The position numbers and the translations under genes are program-made. The notes under the pieces were generated by a model, which saw only the letters and a program-made list of their open reading frames with translations, ran no database searches and was not told the DNA's origin. Below, one piece after another: positions 1-11,047 of a stretch of DNA of 64,000 bases; the first letter of the stretch is position 1; each line of letters begins with the position of its first letter. The stretch comes from Romanomermis culicivorax (taxonomy: Eukaryota; Nematoda; Enoplea; Mermithida; Mermithidae), in assembly GCA_963922205.1 (NCBI GenBank), contig CAWUHX010000003.1:3079335-3143334 (forward strand), given 5' to 3'.

Positions 1-448
1 TTCTTACGTTTCTTGCGTCAAAGCTTGATTTAAAGCGCTCAATAGATGCTTGTTGAAGGTGTTGGGTATCTTTCGATCGGAAATTTCAATACCTACCTTG
101 AGATGTTTTATATACTGAAATTACTACAATACTTCAAGAGCAAATCGCTTGCGTATGTTGTTTAGCGAAAAAAGTATAGATGGGCCTTCACAATTATGAG
201 TGATAAAAAATGAATGGACAAATCAGCTAAATCTCGTCTCCTGATTTCGACTAATTCATAGGTTATAATAGTTTATGTAGAATCTTTATACTTGGTAATA
301 AACTTCCAAATTCGACAGTTTAAAAACGTGACGCAAAATGCAAATAGCTATTTGAAAAATTACACTGGCCTCAGACGTGATGGGACACCCAGTACGTGAA
401 AGCTGGCCAAAGAACTACAATAATAGAGGCCACATCATCTATTTTTAG

Positions 449-1024
449 GGTACCTATGTTCTAGGTTGCCGCCTGAAACACAAATTGGGCTATGACGACG
501 CCCTGGACGTTTTCGGCACGCACGGTTTAGGCGGCTTTCTGGGCAACCTGCTGGTCGGGATTTTGGCCCAAAAATGGGTGGCCGCTTTGGACGAAACGGC
601 CATTGACGGTGGTTGGTTGGACGGTCATTTCGTCCAACTGCTCTACCAATTGGCTGGTTCGACGGCCGGCGCCTCTTGGTCCTTCGTTTGGACGCTGGTC
701 ATTGTCTGCTCGATGGAACGCGTGCCATTTTTGTCCCTGAGATTGCAGGATTTGGACCAAGAATTGGGCGTCGACATAGCCCAAATGGGCGAAACGGCCT
801 ATACGGAAATGATGCGTAAAAAATCCGTGGACGTCAAACCGTTGGGCGTTTTCACCATCGGACTTCGTACTCCGGTGAAAAATGGACCGCCAACGACAAC
901 ATTGGAAAATGAAGACTTTATTTCGGAGTCGAAAAGAGACGAAAAAATGACCAATCAGGCGGCGCTCGCTCCGATGAGCACCATTTTAGAGGTGAGGTGG
1001 ACGGAATCAGAACCCATCATATGA
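449..1024 (+). CDS. Ammonium transporter (Amt/Rh family), C-terminal exon, 5' part outside window
   Basis: Amt proteins are multi-pass membrane channels for ammonium/ammonia. The reading frame opens after a T-rich acceptor ending at 448 and starts GTYVLGCRLKHKLGYDDAL. It contains DVFGTHGLGG, the conserved Amt stretch that holds the second of the two pore histidines, followed by hydrophobic segments corresponding to the last two helices (LGNLLVGILA; then the stretch through SFVWTLVIVC). The remaining ~85 residues are a polar cytoplasmic tail. The exon gives 191 residues; a family member has about 450-500, so the N-terminal two thirds lies upstream of the window and no earlier exon is visible in 1-448. 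The stop is at 1022-1024. A possible splice donor (GAG/GTGAGG near 990) could replace the last residues. AATAAA at 1168-1173 fits a polyadenylation signal. Family assignment is firm; which Amt paralogue is not known. Confidence 0.9.
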   Translation, partial: GTYVLGCRLKHKLGYDDALDVFGTHGLGGFLGNLLVGILAQKWVAALDETAIDGGWLDGHFVQLLYQLAGSTAGASWSFVWTLVIVCSMERVPFLSLRLQDLDQELGVDIAQMGETAYTEMMRKKSVDVKPLGVFTIGLRTPVKNGPPTTTLENEDFISESKRDEKMTNQAALAPMSTILEVRWTESEPII

Positions 1025-1167
1025 GAAGAAATAGAAAAGGGACTTCGGAAAGGCCGCGGCGCCCATCGAACCGAGTTTTTCAATATAAGCTTACGGATTT
1101 TTTAAAAATTATCAACAAATTTGTTGCTGCGGGAAGAATACAATTAAGGACTTAATCGGATTTTTTA

Positions 1168-1173
1168 AATAAA
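1168..1173 (+). terminator. Polyadenylation signal of the ammonium transporter gene
   Basis: Canonical AATAAA about 145 bases after the transporter stop codon, the first such hexamer downstream on this strand. Inference from position only. Confidence 0.5.
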
Positions 1174-2728
1174 ATAGTCAATTTTTTTAAATGCTTATGA
1201 TTTAAAAACAGACTATATATGCTAAGCTTTTGAGTAAAGAAAAATTTCTCAAGTTATTCAAAAAAGCAAAAGCTTTCTCTGCAAAAAATGACCTCCTGCA
1301 CATAAAGGTTTTGTACGGATAATTTCGCTCATTCTCTCTTTCTGATTGAGTTGAACGCTAAGACTTTGAGCTTTCGAAAATTTATAACATATAAATTTTT
1401 CGTTTTAACTGATATTTGAAGTGGATTAGTTTTTCCTTGATTTGGCTATACTTTGATGAAAAGACAGGAAAGTGGAAAAAAGAACAAGCGAAAAATCAGA
1501 AGAGGAAAAAAGTGCAACACAATTTTATGCGAAAAACATAAAAAATGATTGAAAAAGGAAAAAACGAAGAAATGAACACAAAACCAACTGAACGTAATGA
1601 ACGGACAATCGAGAAAAATGCAGCATGAAAAGCAGAAGAAAATTTTGATTCCTTGAAATATAGAAAGAAATAAGTGATGAAGAGCACTCATGCATTCATT
1701 ACCCACCAGTTGGTTCAATGGATCCTCGAATTTGATTGGTACCGTTTCTTATCCAGATAATTTCCTACATTTTTCCTTTAGGCTTAGAAGACTTTCGCTC
1801 TCAACACTATGGTCAAAATTTTGCATGACACTTGAAACGCAACGTTTTCAAGTCTGAAATGTCTATTATCATGAACTGGCTGTCCTGGAACGAACGTCTT
1901 CCTTTGATTAGCAGTATGAAGTTAGTTGTTCCAGGTCGCGATGTACTTGTTGAGACAAGTTCTTGTGGAAAAGACTAAAAAGCTTTTTTCAGATCATCTT
2001 ATTTTTTGTGACATAAAAATCAACATATTCTGCAGACGATGAATTTTTCGTTTTGAAAATTTGGCCTACCGATCACGTAAAACCGAATTTTTTATAAATT
2101 GAATGTTTGTAAAAAACCTCGAATTTCCACATCAATTCACAAGAGATCTTGTCCTATCAATCGTTCGCACGTAGACGATTATTTATCCCATTATTTTTAC
2201 ACTATTCTTGTAATAGTCTCGTATTTTTGCAACTCCTTACTTTTTTGAAGACGGGATTCGTATTGAATTGACAAACATGGAAAAATGAAAGGGGCGAATC
2301 GATAATGCGGAGAAAAATTGTCACCCGGCTACAATATTCAAACGTGACTTTTACTTTTTATAACTTGTGGTGATTAAAGCGATTCCCGTTTTTAAAAATA
2401 AGACTTAAGTTGCAAAATGTTGTCGATGATAATACATTTATGTAATTTGCGATATCGTAATCTCAAGAATAAAGCAATATTCCTGTGTTAAGAACTTCAG
2501 ATAGCGGAATTCCACAGAAGTTTGGCTGGAGTCGAGAGAAAAGACTTATGATCCCAAGTGCTTGTGTCGAACCATCAAATTTTTTTCATTCAAAGCGTCG
2601 CAAGTTGATTATCAACCGATAAATCTGTTTTATAGGTTTGCTCATTAATAAATTTATGTTTCAATTTATTTTTTGATTTCCATTCGAATGACAATTTTAT
2701 GTTCGAAAAATTTCACTTAGGAAACCCT

Positions 2729-2972
2729 GGGGCCGTATATTGAAACCTAGCTTGTGCTTAATCTATCAAGGTCTGTTTTTATAAAGTTGCAGATAGCTGA
2801 TACGCTAAGAGTCTAGCTGCTAGGCAGATGCTAATGATAGACACTACCGAAGAATCAGCTAGGCTTGGCCATACTCCCTTAGGTGCCAATTCATCAAATC
2901 ATATCAACTAGCAGGGCAAAAAGGCATTATTAAGGTAGGTTAAGCACAAGCCAGGTTTAACATTACGACCCC
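2729..2972. mobile_element. Short inverted-repeat element (MITE), Harbinger-like ends
   Basis: The left end reads GGGGCCGTA followed by the block CTTGTGCTTAA. The right end is its reverse complement with a few mismatches (TTAAGCACAAG ... CGACCCC). Arms are about 45 bases and the whole element is 244 bases without coding potential. The GGGGCC terminus resembles the larger Harbinger-like element at 43.4 kb, but I could not establish a target-site duplication. Confidence 0.6.
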
Positions 2973-5900
2973 TGATGTTACTTCAGGACATTATGATAAA
3001 ACCTAGCTCCTGCTATTTTTTTATTTTTTATTTTTTTGTCGATTTCTAAATCCTTGGTTACATTCGGCAATTTGTCATTATTTAGAAGCAAAAAAGTTAT
3101 ATTACCGGAAGAATTGTTTGATAATACTGTATCTAAATTGTGCTTTGTGTTTTTTCGATTTTAATTTTGACTGACTACCAAAAAACTTTTACTCTGAAAT
3201 ATCTATTTCAATGAATGAATATAAGGACGAACCAAAGAGGTAAAAAAACGATCCGCCTAAAAAAGCTTGCAGTACTTCAGCCAGTCAAGCTCTGAGTGAA
3301 CTAAATGTAAAAATGCTTCTCTATATGAAAACTGAATGAAATAAATAATTAACGCATTGTTTCTGAGCCTCAATCGTTGATTTTGGTTTTCATGAGCATA
3401 AGTACTTTGTATTAAAATTTGTAGTTCTCTAAATTTTTCAATACTCCTCTGATTGCGAACAGTAGACGAACCTCATCGAGCATTTTTCATACTCTATAAG
3501 TTTTAGAGTCTATTAGAAAATAATCAACAAAAATTAGAGTTTTTGCATTGAGCTATCAATCAGTCTATGAGTTTAGAATGTGCATAATATAAAAAAAAAT
3601 CTATTTTGGGCATATGTTCATAATTCAAAAATTGTGAACATATGATGAAATTACTGAAAATTTCACTCGCATTTTCTTTAATTGTTTTTTTTCTTCCAAT
3701 TTTACTTCAATTTGGCGTTTTTGCATGCGCTTTTCTATTTTTCCTCTCTTTTTCGTCGATAATGAAAACATTCATATTCGTAAAAGAAGAAAAACCCGTT
3801 AATTAATCCCTAAACATATCATTCACAAGGTCCCAAATAATCACATGCATAAATAATCAGGCTCGTATACTATGTTTTTCTTTTGTGTTCGTTATCAACA
3901 TTGTGTCGTTTTTATCAATGTGCGCGACGAAAAGAAAAAATCGCCCATCGATAAACATACTGAGGCGCGACCTTCCGGATATCAATTAGCAATAATTTTT
4001 TCGCCTATCTGCTTATTCCTCGGCCATTACTTGTATATTGTTTGTGAAGCGTTGATGAACCTCAAATACACTATGAATGCAGCCTTTTTTGTAAAGAACT
4101 CTGAACATTGCTGGCAGCTACAGAAAACTCCTGCACATTTCCAAATTGATTTTTAAAGGAAGTAGCATTGTGAAGCATGGCGTAGCATTTCATGGAATAC
4201 AAAAGTTTTCTAGAAGCCCTTGCTTATCAAGCTAAGCATCTTGGAAAGAAGATACTATGCTGCACATTACCCAAATCTTCCACGTTCATTTTTTCTACTG
4301 CGAAATGAGCATTGCATAATTTCCTCAATTAACAATGTATGATTTTTTTAAGGTTTTTCCAAGGAGTGTGGACCATGTACAGGTACGGGTGTGGAGGCAA
4401 ATACTGTACATTGACTGTTTACCGAATGGCGCATGTGTATCTCCTACATGAAAAACAGTTAATATTTCATGTACTTACGAGGGAAAGTCTTCCGGTAAAA
4501 CTTCTAAAAATTTACGTGTTAAATTGGAGTCGATAGCCTATTAGCCATGCGAGTAATAATACACTAATCTTTTTTGCTATAAAAATACAGTTATTGCATT
4601 TTATGTTAAAGTAGAGTTTGTAAGATACTGAGGCACACATTCGGCAGATCATTGCTCGTGCTATAATGATGTCCACAAGAACTAGTGTTCGTCCCTAAGA
4701 CCCTACAAAATACGCATTTCTAACGTTTGATGAAGTTCAATAGCTCACAAATCGGAGAGGGTACGAGATTAGATTGCTTTCCTGTCAAAAACTTTCCTAA
4801 TATCCACCAGTTAGTTTTATTCAATGCAGCTTTCCACATTCATAGTTGTTGTATTTCTTCAGATCATGTGTAGGTGAACTTTTGAGTGCTTGGCGTATTT
4901 ATGCAATATTCAGTGTAACGAAAGTCTATGATCAATTTTAAAACAGTCTGGGTGAAAACGAATATTTGGGACTCGAATAAATACTGAAAATATAAATTTT
5001 CCTCATTCCTTTGAGACAAAAAAACAAAATTCTCATGTGGATTGTTGCAAATTTAAGTGGCGCTCTTGCTTTCCAAGTCATTCATTTGACTTGGACTTTG
5101 TTTCAATTTCATTATGAGGCGCTACTAGACTACTTTGAATTACCTTTTCCCTCGCAGGTCATCATTTCGTGAAATTTTCGTTTGTATTGATGTGTATATA
5201 CTATTATGGGTTTTAAACTAGAAAAATATTATTTTTGTACTAATGCTGGAAACTCATGTGGCTAAGAAACTGTGAGGGTGAGTCAGAACAACTCATCGTT
5301 TTTGTCTTCAACTAATAAGTTCATGGGAAACTTTAGTGTATTCAGCTGAGCGAGCTGTGTAAACTCTATGAAATACTAGTTCTGAACTTTGATGAAGCTC
5401 AAGAGTTCACGAATCGAAAATGATGCGAGATCAGATAGTCTTTTTTTTAGAATCTTTCTTTACGCCTGCGAACTTTATCTGTTATAATTCCCCTGATTAG
5501 ATATAGATCAAGTTTAAATTGCTTAGCACATTAATCCAAATTTTAGAGAGTAAAGAGAGCCTATTGACAAAAAATGGTTAGTTCAACATTGCTCAGGTTA
5601 ATGTCGATCAGCGAGTGCAGTATAGTACATGGGATTTCAGAGTTCACACTTGGAGACCCTATCTCGCAAGTAAAAAAGGATTATCAGGCTTTCACTGCAG
5701 AACATTACGTCGTTTTCATATTTCCCTGTGTGAGAAGACAGGTACGCCAATTGGTGAACGGTTAGTCAATTTTTTCGTTATTCCGTAAGCTTCACCTGCT
5801 ATTTGTCTCTCTCCAGCTACGTTGCTTTTAAAAAATCGTCGTGAAAAATTTCTCGTCCCCTCGCAACGGTGTGTACGACAAGAGGCTCGGTGAGTGTTAA

Positions 5901-6162
5901 AATACACTTGAGAACGTTATAAATGAACCGTTGACGATGAAATTTGTCATAGTTGACGTGTTCTTCCCTTGTAGTTTGGCGGTTACAGCCACACGTTAAT
6001 TTTGCTGAAACATGATGATTTGAGGGAGGCAATGTGCGACCACGCATATTTTATGTGTACCAAATCATGAAACTATATGAATTGTCTTCCAGACACGTTT
6101 TTGAGAACTTCGGTCTGCTAGCCTTCCGTGGAAGAACCTCTGGAACATGTTCTGAACTTGGG

Positions 6163-6549
6163 TAATAGTATAGAATGTCTCCACATGGGTCAAAAATCGA
6201 TTGAAAAAATATTGAGTTTAAATTAGAATAGTTTCTTGGGTAAATCGATGTCGCTGGTTACGAGGCTAGCTTGAGCCTAAGCCCAAGCCTAAGCCTACGC
6301 CATTCAATGATATGTGTGCGGAAATAGCTCGTTAGTTCCCCTTAGTCTGATAGACTAAACTGTGCAAGAATAAATTTTGATTGAACTATGAAATTATTTT
6401 TATTGGACAAACACGTAAAGATCTGCTCCTATAAAATTTCTAATATCATATTCGAAATCAGCGACATCAATTTACCCAAGAGACTATTCTACTCAAATTT
6501 TTTTTCAATCGATTTTTGACCCATGTGGAGACATGCTATACTAATACCC
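6163..6549. mobile_element. Palindromic MITE with ~95-bp arms
   Basis: Left arm 6163-6258 and right arm 6461-6549 are near-perfect reverse complements. They share GGGTAATAG-like ends, the block TCTCCACATGGGTCAAAAAT and TTGGGTAAAT...ATGTCGC. Between the arms is about 200 bases including a small run of repeated AAGCCT units near 6280. No coding potential. Superfamily not assigned. Confidence 0.75.
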
Positions 6550-7403
6550 TACACTTGAGAGAAAAATGGGATTTGATCATTTTTTCAGAGGTCATTTTGA
6601 ACTTTAAACGTCAAGCTCTTTCGTGTAGTACGGCTTCACAGTGCATTAATCTCATCATACTTTCTGTAGGTCCAGTTGGGACAACACGACGAACAAGCTA
6701 ACGGGTTCCTCGTAGTTCCACGAGATTTTCATGAGTGATATGAAAATACTGCACAAAACAATTACAGAACACTGGTGGATTTAAAAAGTTGATTCAAACA
6801 GTCTATTTACTTTGAAATGACAGGTCAAGTTCCATTTGGCGCACACCTTTCATAGAATGGAAAGTCTTATATTGTAGAGAAAAGATACATTTCTTCATCA
6901 AAGACGACCAAAATCGCATAAACAAAATCAAGCTTAGTCACTTTTGATTTGAATAAAACTTTGTCAACATTTAAAGTGCACTATTGAAAAAAAATATCAG
7001 TCAGTATGTTTGTCGCTGATGAACGAGAATTTTTTCATTGATTACAGTAACAAACTTACTATTTTTTCTGATTTGAACCTACATTCATTGGCTCGCTGAA
7101 TTAGCCAGTGAAAATAAATAGACTTTAGTGTTTTTTCACACGAAATATATAGCTTCTTTTTCATAGTACTCATTTTTGAAGCACTTAGACTTGTTGAGCT
7201 ACTATTCAGCAGCAGAAAACTTACTCTTGCTTCTTTGAATGCAATAAATTTGAAAGAATCCCTGAGACCTGTTGATGAAAAAATGACATTTTTTCACGTA
7301 TTAATGAACATGTAATTTATAAATTTAAAACCTAAACATTGCTAATAAATTAAATTATAAACCACAAACAGATTCATAAGCCTTTAAGCAATAGAATTGC
7401 GAG

Positions 7404-8155
7404 CAGGGTTTTTAGCACGGCTCCCATTAGCATTCGTGCAAATGGAAAAATATTTCATTCGCACAGTGAGCACGGTTGACAAATGATACTTTGTTGGTGT
7501 CAAATTAAGTGTGAGTTTGTCAATTCTGATAACATGCTTTTATTGTATTAACTCATGAAATTATGCTCGATATTGGCACTTTTAAAAACAATGATTCTAA
7601 GTAAATCAGCTCATTCTCACATCATACACTTGATTAGTTGACCGATAAGTAAATACTCAGTAGTTAGTTTGACAGCAATACTTTCAGGAATCACCAAATT
7701 TGCATTCTGTTTGGATAAAAGTTTGCATGTTTTCATTGTATCTAGAACTGCACTTCAACTTCAATACAGGTTCTCGATTGATTTTTTCAGAAAATGTTTA
7801 TTTATATTTGCTAATTAGTTTTACTGATTTGCCTTAATTTCAGCATATGTCAAAACCCCTGTTTTCAAATAAACCTAAGTAGTGTTCAAAAAGTTAGAGC
7901 CGAAGCGAATCCAAATTCGAGCCACAGCCATTCACCATGCAAAAATGACGAAGACAATTACGATATTGATGACGTTGTTCTTTGTGACAACGGCGTTTTT
8001 TGATTTTTCACCACAATTTTGTGATATCCTTTACTTTCTCCTGGAACTTTTTTTTCAAAAATTTCTTCCTCTCAATCATTAGCACGCGTGCTAACGTCCA
8101 AAAATTGTCGTTAGCACGGCTCTGGTTCCATTAGCACCGTGCTTAAAAAATCCTG
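7404..8155. mobile_element. Non-autonomous hAT-type element, 8-bp target duplication ATTGCGAG
   Basis: The element starts CAGGGTTTTTAGCACGG and ends CCGTGCTTAAAAAATCCTG, an imperfect terminal inverted repeat with the CAGGG-type tip typical of hAT transposons. It is flanked on both sides by the identical octamer ATTGCGAG (7396-7403 and 8156-8163), matching the 8-bp duplication hAT transposases make. At 752 bases it has no transposase. Subterminal GTTAGCACG motifs recur at both ends. Confidence 0.85.
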
Positions 8156-8163
8156 ATTGCGAG

Positions 8164-9149
8164 AAAAAAATTTTAAAAAGTGATTAGATTCAAAAGGGAT
8201 TTCAGATGGATTATTTTTTGCATAAACCTAATCAACAATGGTCAAGTTCACATGTTATATCAACATTCAACATAGAACCTCGAAAACGGAGAAAGTTTAC
8301 ACTCGATAGAAAATTTATTCGAACTTTAGTGTTAGGGTGAGGATCAGAGTGACTTTAAACCATCAGTGCTGCCGTATTTAGCTACTAGCTATTAGCTCAC
8401 ATTTGGAAACCTTACTCCGTCCTCGACGTCAGTCATGTGGAAGATTCGGAAAGTCCGCTTTATAAAATAAATCGTTGAGATGAGTTCACCTGTTTGACCA
8501 TTGAGAAGGACAATCAGTTAAAAGTACCTACTTCAATTTTGTCATCAATACCATTCTTCTGATTTCTTGTTGAAATTCTACAATCACCAAAAACTAACGA
8601 AAAAAAGTTCCGATGTGTAAATTCTAAAGTTGCACACGCTATAGGGAATTCGATGGCTCACAGCGAACGGATTAATGTTACACTAACCATTTTTTCCCTT
8701 GGACTTTCTTTATACAGAAACTAGACTTGCATAAATGCGCGAAACAATATAAATTTGGCAGATCTAAAGGAACAACAAAAGATACAAACATGTTACTAAT
8801 TGCGTTTGATAGAATCATCTAATATCCAAAAATATCTCATGTAATGGAAGACTGACCTTATAACACTGGAGAGTTACGACCTTTCAAACTCAACCGAAGT
8901 TAGCATAAATTGTTAGAGGTAGAGGATAATTCACATGAACATTATTGCAGTTTTCAATATCGAGTGCATTTTTTGCCACTAAATGTTCTCTGGTGGTCGC
9001 TAAAGTCCGGTAAGTTGACAAATTTTAGTGTTAACAAGGCCTAATATTGTGTGATTACTCGGGTTTTTAGGGGAATCAAGTACACTATAACATGTATCAT
9101 ATTGGAATTTGCACCTGGAGACCTTCTCCCTGAGGAGACTCGTTAACAA
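8164..9149. other. Gene-free interval between two hAT-type elements
   Basis: AT-rich sequence with no frame longer than about 80 codons and no recognisable motif. I see nothing specific. Confidence 0.6.
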
Positions 9150-9157
9150 AACAGGAT

Positions 9158-9580
9158 CACTGTTTTTTCCACAAATGACCCCATTTGTGAAAAAAATTCC
9201 AAAATGTGGAAAAAAATTTAGGGTCCTTCCACAAATGTGGAACAAATATTTGTGACTCTTGACGAAGTCCTTTTAATCAAAAATTTATATTTATGGATCA
9301 GAAAAAGAATGAAGATCCATCACAACATTTATTATCCCAAATTAACGGCTATTTAGAATCATCATCATCATTATACTCATTCATCACTATCCTCATCATC
9401 AGTTTCGTTGATGTCTCCATTAAATATGATTTAGTTCTTCGAGTGTTTCGGAGCGCTGGAGTAATGCAAAATGTGCAAAATTTGGCAAAAAGTTGCGAAA
9501 TTTTTTGCTCAGTATGCAAAAAATTTCTACTCTGTGAGGTCTTTCCACAAATGTGGAAAAAAGATCGGGGGAAAACACCG
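9158..9580. mobile_element. Small hAT-type element, 8-bp target duplication AACAGGAT
   Basis: The left tip is CACTGTTTTTTCCAC. The right tip, read inward on the other strand, is CGGTGTTTTCCCCC, so the two are diverged copies of a CAGTGTTTTCC-type hAT terminus. The same octamer AACAGGAT flanks both sides (9150-9157 and 9581-9588). Inverted TCCACAAATGTGGA palindromes sit near both ends. 423 bases, no transposase. Confidence 0.75.
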
Positions 9581-9588
9581 AACAGGAT

Positions 9589-11047
9589 TCTGAAGAAAGT
9601 AATTAGGATAGTTTACTATTCCGGATTTATCTTTATGCTGGCATGCTAATTGTTAATTTTTATTCTCATCATTTCAACACTAACTGACCGGCAAGGTAAA
9701 TATTGTCAATAGAATATCTTCAAGAGTAAGAAACTTTTTCAATCTCGCTTGATTAATATCTCATCACGCGAGCTTTTCATTATTTCGACATTGGCTGCAT
9801 CTCGCCATTAACATTTCATATTATCACGAGCATTTTATTAGCTCAATAAATTCGCCTGTCAATGTTGGATTTTTATGGCTACCCGAGGTTTTAATAACTC
9901 AATTCTAATAAAGTAAAATAATGAGCGCCTCTCTATCAATATTTTAATTCTGCAAAAAGCATCTGGAATACAAAAATTTTGCTACTCGGTTATTTGCAAT
10001 GATAATTTTTTTCTCTTTAGTGTTTCTTATTACTTTGCTAGCACACTTTAAATTGCTTTAGTCGACTGTAGTATGAAAGATAGTAAGTTTCGATCATCAT
10101 TCAATGTGTGGTTTATTCATAAATTCATTTTTGATAAAAGTAAATTATGAATATGTCGGCTGGTAATCAAATCCTAATCATATTGTGTGCATAGCTATGG
10201 AAACGCCATAACATTTGTCAACGTACAATTTATTTACTCATGCTTTTGATTTCACCGAATTTATGTTGCACTTTTCAGGTACCAATCATTTCCGAGATTT
10301 TTGATAAACTATAATGATTAAAAATAGAGTCGTATCATTTAACCATTGAATTACGCTAATTTCCAAATTTTCATGGTCAACTCATCTCCGATTTCCTATC
10401 AGCTCCAATTGCTACCTGATTATTTTTATTATAATTGAAAAACGATATTTGCGCTTTCTTCACATGATCCGTTTCTATGGAACTTATCTGTTTGCTTACC
10501 GTAGCAGATCCTGAAATCGTATTTACGCCTAATTTACATATTCCATTTTTCGAACAGTAATATTTTCTGATGGGGTATCCTACATATTTAGGATCCTATC
10601 GAAAAGCTCGACCTGACGATGGAAGGCCTCCGTGTAGATTATGAAATAATACATGTTATAGTGCATTTGACAGCTCATAAGAACCTGAGTAATGTAACAC
10701 TAGTAATTTTTCACCGTAGGCTTTACTAAAATGTGTATGAATGTGGTGTGAAAATTAGTCTATACCTGATATCAATCTACTGACACACATTTAAAGGTAA
10801 AATATGCATTAAATGATTAATGCTCACGTGATAAATCATCTACCTCCAATAATTTCTGCAATAGGTAATTTATTTTGGTGTTTTTATTGGTTATAAACTC
10901 TGTAGCATTGTAAAATCAATCTTTCATCACGGGATGTACGTCGTTGGTTCTATTCAATGCAGCTATAGCTCATTCATTCTAAGACACGATGTCTGGTAGA
11001 GTGATAAGTAAAAAATTAAGACACGATTTCTGAGAGGATTCAACTTT
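9589..11047. other. Gene-free AT-rich interval
   Basis: No coding frame or strong repeat structure seen, apart from the block GTGATAAGTAAAAAATTA near 10,999 that is repeated at the start of the fold-back element at about 11,050. Confidence 0.55.

Larger units (their letters stand above)
1174..7395. other. Gene-free repeat-rich stretch
   Basis: No open frame here has a recognisable motif or a convincing splice structure. The longest frames (for example 3872-4156 +, 94 codons) are of the length expected by chance in AT-rich DNA. Two palindromic MITEs (2729-2972, 6163-6549) and a weak diverged direct repeat (about 4690-4790 versus 5350-5455, sharing TTTGATGAAG and CTCA-rich blocks) are present. 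The rest is plain AT-rich sequence. Confidence 0.6.

Noticed and set aside
9293-9649. 118-codon frame on the plus strand
   Set aside because: It crosses the right border of a hAT-type element and its target duplication, so it cannot be one conserved gene.
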